64,000 nucleotides of DNA from Rhodospirillales bacterium 24-66-33. Its GTDB lineage: Bacteria > Pseudomonadota > Alphaproteobacteria > Reyranellales > Reyranellaceae. Under the pieces are notes generated by a model. It did no database searches. It saw only the letters and a list, made by a program, of their open reading frames with translations, and was not told the origin of the DNA. This document shows positions 10,071-18,366 of the stretch, in pieces. Location: NCBI GenBank assembly GCA_002281855.1, contig NCHQ01000029.1:1-64000 (forward strand). Reading direction: 5' to 3'. How positions within the stretch are numbered: the first letter of the stretch is position 1; each line of letters starts with the position of its first letter. The position numbers and the translations under genes are program-made.

Positions 10071-10583
10071 TTACGATCCCGTGGGATCGGTCTGGTCAGT
10101 ATAAATTGAAGTATTCACGCCGAGGTTGAACGTCCGCTTCGTGATGTCCTGGACGCCGCCGATGTTGGACGGGCGCGACATCACCATGCCGCCGAAATAG
10201 TCCGTCGTCGGCGATGCCGTTCCGTCGGCGGCGTCGTTGTAGACGAGCTTGAAGGCGTAGTTGAAGTCGGTCTTTTCCGCCGCGATCATGGCGAGCTGGC
10301 CGTCGTCGAGTTCGTCCTTGCCGCAGACGATGGTCATGGTCCCGGCATCGCGCGTGGTCTTGAACTTGCGTACGCGGCGATCGGCCACCGAGGCGAAGGT
10401 CGCCACCTCGGAATTGTCGCCGAGATCGCCGAAGCTTTCGATCTCGCCGACCTCATCCCAATCGCCGCTGGAGATCAGCTCGAAATAATCGAGCGCCGCC
10501 GATTCGGACAGCGCGCCGACCGTGTCGGGATTGAGAACCGGGCCGATGTAGAATCGCGCGCCCGCAGTCTTGCTTACCGCCAT
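10071..10583 (-). CDS. Major tail (tube) protein
   Basis: A 170-residue protein. The start is set at MAVSKTAGARFYIG, preceded by AAGGAAGA; the earlier in-frame Met lies inside a terminator hairpin and is unlikely. The sequence is acidic and beta-rich, with segments such as YFELISSGDWDEVGEIESFG and TKRTFNLGVNTSIYTD, typical of siphophage tube subunits. Its own leader carries a terminator from the upstream unit, so it may be transcribed separately, which would fit the high copy number needed for tail tubes. Confidence 0.8.
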   Translation of the reverse strand: MAVSKTAGARFYIGPVLNPDTVGALSESAALDYFELISSGDWDEVGEIESFGDLGDNSEVATFASVADRRVRKFKTTRDAGTMTIVCGKDELDDGQLAMIAAEKTDFNYAFKLVYNDAADGTASPTTDYFGGMVMSRPSNIGGVQDITKRTFNLGVNTSIYTDQTDPTGS

Positions 10584-10606
10584 TGGGGTCTTCCTTTCAT
10601 GGCATG

Positions 10607-10629
10607 AAAAACCCCGCACGGCAGCGGGG
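10607..10629 (-). terminator. Rho-independent terminator
   Basis: On the minus strand CCCCGC-loop-GCGGGG is followed at once by TTTTT. It lies between the small secreted protein gene and the tail tube gene and should end transcription coming from the fibre genes. Confidence 0.7.
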
Positions 10630-10675
10630 CGGTTGATCCCTGTCGGAGCAGGGAATGTTGGTGAATCTGAGCGCG

Positions 10676-10915
10676 TCAGCCCTTGGGCGCGTCCGGCGGC
10701 TTGGCCTTGGCCTTCTCTTCTTCAAGCGCCTTGGTCAGTTCTTTGACCTTGGCGTCGAGCGTGATGGCCTGGGCGCCCAGGGCGATGATCTGCGCATCGC
10801 GTGCGCTGAGAAGTTCGCGGGCGATCGACAGCTTCGGATCTTCGGCTTGTTGCTGCGCGGCGACGGCAAGCGGAAACGCGAGCGCGACAAGGATCGCGGC
10901 GAGAGTGCGGATCAT
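10676..10915 (-). CDS. Small secreted coiled-coil protein
   Basis: A 79-residue protein starting at MIRTLAAILVALAFPLAVAA, a clear Sec signal peptide. The rest is a short heptad-like helix (ITLDAKVKELTKALEEEKAK). Size, signal and coiled coil recall spanin-like proteins, but no lipobox or partner is visible. It directly follows the fibre gene and precedes a terminator. The function is unknown; a periplasmic role is inferred from the signal peptide only. Confidence 0.6.
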   Translation of the reverse strand: MIRTLAAILVALAFPLAVAAQQQAEDPKLSIARELLSARDAQIIALGAQAITLDAKVKELTKALEEEKAKAKPPDAPKG

Positions 10916-10932
10916 GCTGGCGTCCTCGGTGG

Positions 10933-12567
10933 CTAAAACGTCGAAAGCGCGGCGCGCTTCACGGTATTGGCGGCCGTGCAGACATAGAGATAACTGGCGT
11001 CCCATACGATCTGTCCGGCCGTGCAGGTCTGATTATTCACCCAGGTCGTGAGGGTGGTGATGCCGAGCACGCCATTCACCTCGAAGTCGGCATTGGGGGC
11101 GCTCGTCTTGATGCCGACTTTGCCGGCCGGCGTGGTGCTCGTTGGCAGGCTGGTGCCGAAGATCAAATTTCCGATGTTCAGGAAGTTTGCAGTGCTGCTG
11201 GCGAGAACATCAGCGTAACGGCCGACTACAATGTTGTTGCTTCCCGTGGTCAGCGTGGGCGCGACGTCACTGCCAAGCAGCGTGTTGTTGTCGCCGGTCG
11301 ACAGCAGATTGCCCGCCGATGCCCCGATAAGCACGTTGCGATCTGCCCCGGTGGCGTTCTGTCCGGCGCGATAGCCCAACGCGGTGTTGTTGAAGCCGGT
11401 GAGGGCGGCGTAGCCCAATGCGCCGGAACCGACCGCCGTGTTTTGCACGCCGGTAGCTCCCGTCTTCATCGCTTGGTAGCCCAACGCGGTGTTGTCGGCT
11501 CCGGTCGTGTTGGCGTTCAATGCCTGATAGCCGACGGCGACAGCCGCCGTACCGCTCGTATTTAACTGTAGCGTCTGCGCGCCGATGGCGACGAGGAAGC
11601 TGTTGGCCCCCTGCGCATTCACGAGGGCTTGATATCCAACCGCGACGTTCTGCTGCCCCGTAGACAGGGGCGTGCCGACGTTGCCCGCCATCGCCATCGG
11701 GCCGAGGGCTGTGTTGTAGTTGCCGCCCGTTGGATATTGGTAAGACAGCGCGCCGTAAGACGTGTTGTATTGGCCAGCCGCCTGAGCGTTCTGAGACACA
11801 TGCCCCATGGCCGTGTTTCTGAACCCAGTCGTGATGCCGAAGCCGGCGTTAAGCCCAACCGCGGTGTTTTCCGCGGCGGCGCCCTGGACGTTGATGCAAG
11901 AGGCCTCGCCGACGCAGGTGTTGCCATCCCCCGTCAGGGCGACTGGCGTGACCTCGCCGCCCTTGCCTGAATAGTTGCCGACGAAGGTGTTGTAGTTGCC
12001 GGTCGTAATCTGGCCGCCGGCTTTGTAGCCGAAGCTGGCGTTGCTGATGCCGGTCGTGATCTTTGCGCCGGCCTGCGCGCCCACTACGGTGTTGGTGTGC
12101 CCGGTGGTGGCCACTTCCAGTGTTTGAGCACCGATAGCGACATTTGAGCCGGTGCCGACATCGACTAGCAGAGACCGAGAGCCAAGGGCGACGTTCGCGG
12201 TCGACCCGTAGTCGGAAAGGTAAAGGCCGCCGGCGGCGCCGAACATCAACGGCTTTGCGTCGGGCGTCCCAACAGGAAACGTTTGTGTGCCGGAAAAGGT
12301 ATTGGCGCCAAGGATGGCGAGCGTACCCGAGGTCGGCAGTGTGATTCCGGTGATGCCCGTGGTCGTGATCGTGAGCGCGTGGTTGCCGCTCCGGGTCAGC
12401 GTCGCCGCGGCATTGTTGGCGACACCGCTGCCGCCGTTCGCGGGCGACAGGATGCCGGTGACGGCGGTCTCCAGTGGCAAGGTGGTAATGACCGAGCTTC
12501 CGCCTTGCCCATAGGCCAGCGAGACCGAAGCGAGCAGTGCGGCGAATGCCGTAAGAAAGCGCCTCAT
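10933..12567 (-). CDS. Tail fibre/spike with YadA-head-like repeats and signal peptide
   Basis: A 544-residue protein starting at MRRFLTAFAALLASVSLAYG, a signal peptide, which is unusual for a phage fibre. Upstream in-frame residues overlap the preceding gene in a poor register. The body has many tandem units of about 14-25 residues of the type NNTALGYRAGQ / NTAVGSGALGY, the left-handed beta-roll pattern of YadA/Hia head repeats. The C-terminus (AGKVGIKTSAPNADFEVNG) resembles the distal part of tail fibres. It lies in the tail module, so a trimeric fibre is likely. The signal peptide leaves open a surface adhesin made by the lysogen. Confidence 0.7.
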   Translation of the reverse strand: MRRFLTAFAALLASVSLAYGQGGSSVITTLPLETAVTGILSPANGGSGVANNAAATLTRSGNHALTITTTGITGITLPTSGTLAILGANTFSGTQTFPVGTPDAKPLMFGAAGGLYLSDYGSTANVALGSRSLLVDVGTGSNVAIGAQTLEVATTGHTNTVVGAQAGAKITTGISNASFGYKAGGQITTGNYNTFVGNYSGKGGEVTPVALTGDGNTCVGEASCINVQGAAAENTAVGLNAGFGITTGFRNTAMGHVSQNAQAAGQYNTSYGALSYQYPTGGNYNTALGPMAMAGNVGTPLSTGQQNVAVGYQALVNAQGANSFLVAIGAQTLQLNTSGTAAVAVGYQALNANTTGADNTALGYQAMKTGATGVQNTAVGSGALGYAALTGFNNTALGYRAGQNATGADRNVLIGASAGNLLSTGDNNTLLGSDVAPTLTTGSNNIVVGRYADVLASSTANFLNIGNLIFGTSLPTSTTPAGKVGIKTSAPNADFEVNGVLGITTLTTWVNNQTCTAGQIVWDASYLYVCTAANTVKRAALSTF

Positions 12568-12989
12568 CACACAGCCTCCCAGACATTCACAATCTGCCCG
12601 TTCGTCCCCTTCACGGTGACAATCCCGGTCGGGCAGTAAACTCCGGTGAAGAAATAGTCGTTGCCGGCGAAAATCGGCCGGCCCGTGTTGGCGGCGACGG
12701 TACCGCCCGCGATATCGACATCGATCTGAGCGTTGCCGACCCGGTTGACCACAATGAAGCCGACACGGGCGGCATTCGCGGCAAGCAACTGATCCGAGTT
12801 GCCGGTCAGCGTGATGGTTGTCTTTGTCCAAGTAGCTTGGCCGATGACCTTTTGCGGCGCCGTACTCTCAACCAGGGCGACCTTGAGGTTGCCGGAGCCC
12901 GTGAGGGCGGCGGGGAACAACTCGAGCAGGTCGTCGATCGTCGATATTTCCCGCGTGGCGCCGGTGGCGTCTTTTACGTTGATCGTCAT
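12567..12989 (-). CDS. Phage virion-associated protein, unknown
   Basis: A 140-residue protein starting MTINVKDATGATREISTIDD. It is beta-rich with a glycine/threonine pattern (VGFIVVNRVGNAQIDVDIAGG) suggesting a small decoration or fibre-associated domain. Its stop overlaps the start of the YadA-like fibre (TGATG), so the two are probably made together. No named family was recognised. Confidence 0.6.
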   Translation of the reverse strand: MTINVKDATGATREISTIDDLLELFPAALTGSGNLKVALVESTAPQKVIGQATWTKTTITLTGNSDQLLAANAARVGFIVVNRVGNAQIDVDIAGGTVAANTGRPIFAGNDYFFTGVYCPTGIVTVKGTNGQIVNVWEAV

Positions 12990-12999
12990 CGGGGCGACC

Positions 13000-13482
13000 T
13001 CAGATCAATGGGAGATACTGGGAGTTTCTGGAGAGGGAAAAGTCGAGCTGGGCAAAAGTGGACAGGTCAACCATCGACGCAATGCAATCGTAGTAGACGT
13101 CAACACGGACACTCCATGTTGCGTCAGCCTTCACGGGCGCCATGACGTCCGGCGCCCTCTGAATGCGAACTTTTACGCCGTCGCCATAAAGCGCGAGATC
13201 GGCGTCAAAATGCTCGGCGATGCCGCCGGCCAGTTCTGTCGCCGTGGTCGCGCCTCCGTTCAACGGAGTCACAACAGTGAGCTGCAGGATGCCTTGCCAC
13301 AGCTGTGGGGCGACGGATCCGATGAACAGCCTGGTGGTGCTGTTCGGGAGATGATCGATCCGGACATACGGGCCATTTGGCTTAAAATATTTGTTTGGCC
13401 ACGCCAGCGGCGGATCCCCGAGAAGATCAAGGGTGACGACGCGGCCGAACAGAGCGGCCTCAATGCTTGCTTCAATACTCAT
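13000..13482 (-). CDS. Tail terminator/completion protein (DUF4128-like)
   Basis: A 160-residue protein starting at MSIEASIEAALFGRV, a short distance into a longer frame whose N-terminus is a shadow of the upstream gene. The pattern of an N-terminal helix, then FKPNGPYVRIDHLPN and beta strands ending VRVDVYYDCIA matches DUF4128-type proteins. These cap the tail tube and join it to the head. The start overlaps the preceding stop, keeping the neck genes in one translational unit. Confidence 0.7.
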   Translation of the reverse strand: MSIEASIEAALFGRVVTLDLLGDPPLAWPNKYFKPNGPYVRIDHLPNSTTRLFIGSVAPQLWQGILQLTVVTPLNGGATTATELAGGIAEHFDADLALYGDGVKVRIQRAPDVMAPVKADATWSVRVDVYYDCIASMVDLSTFAQLDFSLSRNSQYLPLI

Positions 13483-13865
13483 CGCCCGCCCCTCACCGCC
13501 CGCACGGCATCGGCCACGATCTGCTGCCAGCGCTGGGCCGCTAGCCGCAGCATGCCGCGCTCCGGCTCGATCTTGTGCGCGTACGGGGCGCGAAAGCCGA
13601 GCCACGTCGTCTGCCCGAGCTCGACGCCCGCCACGGCATTGTTGATGGCGTCATCGGGATCGCGGAACTTCTTGACCTTCCAGTCGATGGTCGGCGGGCC
13701 CAGGGTCGAGACCGTGCGGGAGTTCCGCAAATTTCCCGTGACCACGGGAGTCTTGTCGACGATGGCCTGGTCGAGCCCGCGCAGCGCGTGATGCAGGACA
13801 TCAGTTTCGGCCTGCTCGGCGTCGCGCGCGAACTTGGCGACGGCATCGGTGAAGCCCATCGCCAT
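13479..13865 (-). CDS. HK97 gp10-like neck/tail completion protein
   Basis: A 128-residue protein with the helical N-terminus and TPVVTGNLRNSRTV motif typical of HK97-gp10-like proteins. These contain a conserved segment of the form TPV.TG.LR.S. It ends in a basic tail (WQQIVADAVRAVRGGR). It lies between the head-closure and tail-terminator genes, where such proteins are normally encoded. Confidence 0.8.
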   Translation of the reverse strand: MAMGFTDAVAKFARDAEQAETDVLHHALRGLDQAIVDKTPVVTGNLRNSRTVSTLGPPTIDWKVKKFRDPDDAINNAVAGVELGQTTWLGFRAPYAHKIEPERGMLRLAAQRWQQIVADAVRAVRGGR

Positions 13866-13877
13866 GGCGGCTCCCTC

Positions 13878-14270
13878 CTACGAAGAAATGAACATGTGAT
13901 AACGAACCGCAGGACCGGCGGCAGGAACGGCGTCGATCTTCTTGATGGTCTTGATCTCGCCATCGATCGCGAGGGTGTCGGTCATCAGCGGGACCAGATC
14001 GACGACGGTGCCATTCAGCGTCGCCCGGGGCGACGCGATGACCATGCGGTCGGTGGCGAGTACGGTGGTGCCGTCGGCATATTCCCCGGCGGTGCCATCG
14101 GCGCGGGCATCCAGGGTGTAGACGGCGGTTGAGATCACGGCGCCGGGCTGCCACGGCGTCGAGGGATCGAGGTCGGCGCGGGTCACGCGGGTCAGGGTCA
14201 CGGTGCCGGTGTTGAGACGCGACAAGGCCCCCGCGGTGCGGTCACGGGCGAAGGCGTAGGGGTCGGACAT
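13878..14270 (-). CDS. Head closure / head-tail joining protein
   Basis: A 130-residue protein in the position of head-tail joining proteins: after the connector, before gp10. It is mostly beta, with segments such as NTGTVTLTRVTRADLDPST and DRMVIASPRATLNGTVVDL that resemble SPP1 gp16-type closure proteins. Its start shares bases with the stop of the connector gene. Confidence 0.65.
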   Translation of the reverse strand: MSDPYAFARDRTAGALSRLNTGTVTLTRVTRADLDPSTPWQPGAVISTAVYTLDARADGTAGEYADGTTVLATDRMVIASPRATLNGTVVDLVPLMTDTLAIDGEIKTIKKIDAVPAAGPAVRYHMFISS

Positions 14271-14977
14271 CAGGCGAAGGCCGGTGGCGCCTTGAGGCCG
14301 AGGCGCTCCAGCATGTCGAGCAGCGGGCGACCGAGGCCGGAGGAATCGATGGCGTCGCCGCCGATGGTGTTGAAGCTGCCGGACCAGATGCCCGGGAGGT
14401 CTTCGTTGCGCAGCAGCGGGTTCACCGAGGACTGCGCATGCGCCAGACGGACCTGGTCGGCGATGGCCTGCACCAGATCGGCTGGCGGCGGGTTCTCGTC
14501 ATCATCGGCGATCCAGCCCGCGGTGTAGTCGACCACGATCTCGTCGAGCGACCATTCCGCCCCGATGCGCTCCAGCACCCCGGCGCCGAAGACGCGGAAG
14601 GTGACGCCCTCCTCCAGTTCTGCCCCGGCCTCGGTGATCTCCACGGCGGTGATCGGCGTCCGCCACGGCAGGATCAGTTGCGGACCGCGCGTGAAACCGC
14701 GGGCGCCGTAGTCGCTCACCACGAAGGCCGGCCAGGTCGCGCGGACCTCCTCCTGCGCGAAGGTCGGCGGCAGCGCCCGGTAGCGGGCCAGACGGCAGCT
14801 GCTGGCCATGGAAGCCAGCACGGCGTCGAGCCGCAGACCCAGGGTGTCGTCGTCGAGGGCACCGGACCCTGTCGAAGGGATGCCGCTCAGCGCCCGCACG
14901 GTATCGAGGTCGACGAAGCGGCGCGCATCGGCGTCGGCGGCCGTGGTGACGGCGAAGGTCGGACGGTCGGAACTCAC
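14270..14977 (-). CDS. Head-tail connector protein (gp6-like)
   Basis: A 235-residue protein whose central region shows the gp6 connector pattern: LPWRTPITAVEITEAG followed by WSLDEIVVDYTAGW and a helical C-terminal half with a conserved LVQAIADQVRLAHAQ. Connector proteins form the ring below the portal. The C-terminus overlaps the next gene by one base. Family assignment is from motif layout and position between the portal region and head closure. Confidence 0.75.
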   Translation of the reverse strand: MSSDRPTFAVTTAADADARRFVDLDTVRALSGIPSTGSGALDDDTLGLRLDAVLASMASSCRLARYRALPPTFAQEEVRATWPAFVVSDYGARGFTRGPQLILPWRTPITAVEITEAGAELEEGVTFRVFGAGVLERIGAEWSLDEIVVDYTAGWIADDDENPPPADLVQAIADQVRLAHAQSSVNPLLRNEDLPGIWSGSFNTIGGDAIDSSGLGRPLLDMLERLGLKAPPAFA

Positions 14978-16290
14978 AGCTTCACCTTGGCCGGGCCCTT
15001 GGGGGCCTCACCGTCCTTGCCGTCGCGACCCCTCTTCACGATGAGAGACCAGGCGTCGCTGGATTCCGGCCGGTCTTCGGTGTCGCGCTTCGCCAGCCAG
15101 ATCGAGCCGCCCCAGGTCACGATGGAGCCGGCCTTGTGCGGGCCCTGTTTCCAGACGCCGCGGTAGTGGTCGGCCAGGGTCGGTTTCGCGAGCGTGAACT
15201 CCTTGACCGCATCGCCGCGGACGAAGCGCAGGGTGAAGGCGTCATCACCGTCGATGACCTCGAAGTCGTCGAGGCCGAAGGCGTCCCGGCCGGGTGCACC
15301 GTCCTTGCCGATGACAACACCCAGTGACTTCGTGGCGCCGTCGGTCAGGGTCAGGACGAGATTGTCGTCGCGATCGATCAGGGCGCCGGCAAGACCAACA
15401 CCATCCTTCGGGGCCGGGATCTCGGCGACGGCCTTAGCGACGGCCTCCTCGATCAGCGGCCGGACATCGTCGACCGAGACGCTCGAGCCGTCCAAACCGG
15501 GCGCGCCGGGTTCCGCCGGAGGCACCAGAGCGGCGACCTCCTCGGCGGTCGGCATCTTGACCAGAGCCGCCACATCCTCGGCCGCGGGGGCCTGCGGTAG
15601 CGCCGCGACAGTGGTTGCGATCTCGGTCTTGATCGCCCCCTCCAGGCGCCGCGTCACATCGGCGGCCACGGCCTCGAGATCGGGTTCGGCAGGCGCGGCC
15701 GGCGGCGGCAGGTCCGCGATCTGGCGGGCCACCTCTTCTGCAACGGCAGCCTTGACGGTCTCGGGATCGGCGTCCTTGCCTGGCGCCGGGGCCGGAACAA
15801 AGGCGGCCACCTCCTCGGCAGTCGGAACGGCAGGCAGCGCAGCCATGGCCTCGGCGACGGCGGTCTTGACGGCCTCGGGGTCGACCTGTGCGACGGGCAC
15901 CAGCGCGGCGACTTCCTCGACCGTGGGAACAGGCGGGGCGGCCGCAAACGCTTCGGCGACCAGCGGGCGGACATCGTCCAGGGTCACGCTCTTCCCCGCC
16001 TCGGCCGTCGGCACCAGGGCGGCGACCTCTTCGGCCGTCGGCGGCTTCGGCAGCGCAGCCACGATCTCCTCGACGGTCGGCGCCGCGGGCAGGTCGCCGA
16101 TCGCCTTGCGCACGGCGGCCGCGACCACGGCATCGACATCCGGCGGCCCGGCCAGCGCGGCCTTCGCCGCAGCGAGTTCCTTTTCCGCCGCCGCCAGACG
16201 CTCCAGCACCGGCGCGAGGGCCTTGCCGAACAGCGCCACGAGGGAAGGCGCGATGCCGTCCATGAGCATCAGGACATCGCGTTGCTTCAT
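14974..16290 (-). CDS. Repeat-rich virion protein with collagen-like and carbohydrate-binding-like segments
   Basis: A 438-residue protein. Residues about 60-290 hold at least six variants of a helical repeat such as PTAEEVAALVP, alternating with spacers such as VSVDDVRPLIEEA. Two short collagen-like runs follow (GKDGAPGRDAFG, GRDGKDGEAPKG). Between them is YRGVWKQGPHKAGSIVTWGG with IWLAKRDTEDRPE, which looks like a type 5/12 carbohydrate-binding module. It is translationally coupled to the portal (four-base overlaps at both ends). A head fibre or decoration that binds host glycans would fit; this is inference. Confidence 0.6.
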   Translation of the reverse strand: MKQRDVLMLMDGIAPSLVALFGKALAPVLERLAAAEKELAAAKAALAGPPDVDAVVAAAVRKAIGDLPAAPTVEEIVAALPKPPTAEEVAALVPTAEAGKSVTLDDVRPLVAEAFAAAPPVPTVEEVAALVPVAQVDPEAVKTAVAEAMAALPAVPTAEEVAAFVPAPAPGKDADPETVKAAVAEEVARQIADLPPPAAPAEPDLEAVAADVTRRLEGAIKTEIATTVAALPQAPAAEDVAALVKMPTAEEVAALVPPAEPGAPGLDGSSVSVDDVRPLIEEAVAKAVAEIPAPKDGVGLAGALIDRDDNLVLTLTDGATKSLGVVIGKDGAPGRDAFGLDDFEVIDGDDAFTLRFVRGDAVKEFTLAKPTLADHYRGVWKQGPHKAGSIVTWGGSIWLAKRDTEDRPESSDAWSLIVKRGRDGKDGEAPKGPAKVKL

Positions 16291-17672
16291 CGTCCGGCCT
16301 CCATCAGGGCGCCGACGGCCTTTTCCAGGCGCCAGGCGGCGAGAGACTTCGCGTCGTCATCGTCGAGTTCCGGATCTTCCGGCGGGTCCACATCGGGCGG
16401 CGGATCGCGCTCCGGCTGCGGCTTCTCCGTCGCGAACGGGTCTTCCTGGGCGTCGCGCTTCGCCAGCGCCTCGAGCGAGAAGTCCTGCTGCTGGCGATAG
16501 ACCGCATCGCCGCCGGCGACCTTGGGCAGGCCGAGACGGCGACGGCCCTCGTTCGGCTTCAGATAGTTGCGGCCCTTCTCGAGGACATCCATCAGCATCG
16601 CGGTGTCCATGCGAAGCAGATTGTCGGTATCGAACTCGACGCCGAGATCGGGCTTGTCGCCGAGGCCGAGACCGTCATCGAGGCAGCTTTCCGCCTCCTC
16701 GATCAGCGACTGCAGCGCCTGGGTGTAGTAGCGAAGCGTCCGCTCCTGGGCGTTGCCGGTGTTGGGTTCGGCGCCGGCGCCGATCATGAAGGCCGGGACG
16801 TGGTAGACCGCGGCAACCTGTTCGGACGACCATTTGAGCTGTTCGACGAGCTGGCTGTCGCGGGCGGTCACCGACATCGCCTCGAACTTCAGGGCGCTAC
16901 CCAAGACGGCGACGCGGCCATAGTTCTCGCCGCTGAACTTCTTCTCCCACTCGGTCTTGAGGCGCTCGACGTCCTCGTCGCTGATGTTGCCGGGCGCCGT
17001 CAGGATGCCGCTGGGATTGGCGTTGTTGCGGAACAGCCGGACGGACTGCTGCTGGATGTTGATTCCCTGCGTCGCCGCCAGGGCCGCGGCATGGATCGGT
17101 GCCACACCTACCAGCGGGTGACCGAGGCAGTTGAAGCGGTCGTGGATGATCTCCGTGGCTGGTACGGTGACCTGCTCCGGGAGGCCGTTCAGTTCGTCCG
17201 TCGACAGCTGGTAGAACACGCTGCCGTCCTGGGCGATGAGCGGCTGCACGCGCGTCGGGTCCAGGACATAGAGGCCAACAACGACACCGCGGTTGTCGCG
17301 GTCCTTCAGCGCATAGGTGTTGCCCTTGCCGAGCTTCGACAGGAACCACGACTCCCAGAACTGATTGCGGGTCTGGTAGTGGTTCGGCTTCCGCAGCACC
17401 GGGCTAAAAGCCGGGTTCACGGTCTCGATCCAGATCTCGTCCGGTGTCTTCTGGATCAGCCGGACCGAGAGCTTGGCGATGTCGCGCGCGATCAGGGTGA
17501 CGCAGGCGAAGTTGGCGTAGTAGCTCGCCGCCGTCGTGGCGTTGACCTCGATGTTTCGCTGCCAGTAGCCGGTTTTGGCCTCGCGGATGATCGGGAACCA
17601 GCCGCCATTGCTGCTCGGCATCTGGTAGGTCTTCCTGCGGAACAGGCCGCGGACGCGATCAAGCATCGACAT
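16287..17672 (-). CDS. Portal protein, HK97 family
   Basis: A 461-residue protein starting at MSMLDRVRGLFRRKTYQM; the longer frame upstream overlaps the glycosyltransferase gene and is not protein-like. HK97 portal features are clear: VNPAFSPVLRKPNHYQTR, FWESWFLSKLGKGNTYAL, EIIHDRFNC, and the wing/crown region FEAMSVTARDSQLVEQLKWS followed by GNAQERTLRYYTQALQSLIE. The acidic, proline-rich C-terminus is typical. It forms the dodecameric DNA entry ring. The distance to terminase is much larger than usual because of inserted accessory genes. Confidence 0.92.
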   Translation of the reverse strand: MSMLDRVRGLFRRKTYQMPSSNGGWFPIIREAKTGYWQRNIEVNATTAASYYANFACVTLIARDIAKLSVRLIQKTPDEIWIETVNPAFSPVLRKPNHYQTRNQFWESWFLSKLGKGNTYALKDRDNRGVVVGLYVLDPTRVQPLIAQDGSVFYQLSTDELNGLPEQVTVPATEIIHDRFNCLGHPLVGVAPIHAAALAATQGINIQQQSVRLFRNNANPSGILTAPGNISDEDVERLKTEWEKKFSGENYGRVAVLGSALKFEAMSVTARDSQLVEQLKWSSEQVAAVYHVPAFMIGAGAEPNTGNAQERTLRYYTQALQSLIEEAESCLDDGLGLGDKPDLGVEFDTDNLLRMDTAMLMDVLEKGRNYLKPNEGRRRLGLPKVAGGDAVYRQQQDFSLEALAKRDAQEDPFATEKPQPERDPPPDVDPPEDPELDDDDAKSLAAWRLEKAVGALMEAGR

Positions 17673-18366
17673 GCGCGCCCCTTTCCATTGCCGGGTAGTG
17701 CCGGGCGACCAGCGGGTCGTCGACTTCCCAGGGTTTGCCGACGGCACCGGCGAAGAACACGACACGCGCCTCGGTCACCCGTCGCGTCGGCGTCCAGAAC
17801 CGGACGCCATCGGCCGCGCCCCAGGTCTTTTCGTTCGGGATCGCCGAGGCAATCCAGGCCTGATCGGAGCCGAGATGCTTCAGCCCGGCGAGGACTGCCT
17901 TCTCGCGGGTGAAGGTGTCGAACACCTGCGGCCGCGCGCCCAGCCGCAACATCATCAGGGAGCCGTTGTAGCGGCGGCTCGTCGCGGTCCCCTTGGCGAT
18001 GCGGAAGTCGTCGTCGGTATCGAACAGCGGGTCGAGCGAGTCGGCGATGACGCAGTCGAGATCCATGGAAACGACGCGCTCGGCGTGGAGCCAGTCGGCG
18101 GCACTGCGCTCGAACATCGCCAGTCGACGCAGGCACTGCGGCTTCCGCGCGCCCCAGGTCGGCAGACGGACATCCTCGAAATCGCCCGGCGGCGGGATGA
18201 TGCGGATGCCGGGATCGATACCGGCCGGCATGTCGGTGACGACCGCGATCTCATGCTCGAGCGTCAGATGGCGCCGGACCATCGCAGCCCAGGCGTTGAC
18301 GTGCCGCGCGGCGTAGGTGGTCCGGCCTCCGGGCTGGGCCCAGAGCCATGAAATCGCTGTCAGCAT
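17659..18366 (-). CDS. Glycosyltransferase-like protein 1
   Basis: A 235-residue protein starting MLTAISWLWAQPGGRTTYAA. It shows a GT-A type layout: an early beta strand with HLTLEHEIAVVTDMPAG, a DXD-type motif in ERVVSMDLDCVIADSLDPLF, and SLMMLRLGARPQVFDTF near the acceptor side. It resembles GT8-like and phage glycosyltransferase-like proteins. It overlaps the portal start by 14 bases and shares ATGA with the gene upstream. Substrate and acceptor are unknown. Candidates are virion proteins, host surface glycans or DNA. Confidence 0.7.
   Translation of the reverse strand: MLTAISWLWAQPGGRTTYAARHVNAWAAMVRRHLTLEHEIAVVTDMPAGIDPGIRIIPPPGDFEDVRLPTWGARKPQCLRRLAMFERSAADWLHAERVVSMDLDCVIADSLDPLFDTDDDFRIAKGTATSRRYNGSLMMLRLGARPQVFDTFTREKAVLAGLKHLGSDQAWIASAIPNEKTWGAADGVRFWTPTRRVTEARVVFFAGAVGKPWEVDDPLVARHYPAMERGAHVDA

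Noticed and set aside
10676..10915. Spanin assignment for the small secreted protein
   Set aside because: No lipobox, no overlapping partner gene and no holin or endolysin nearby.
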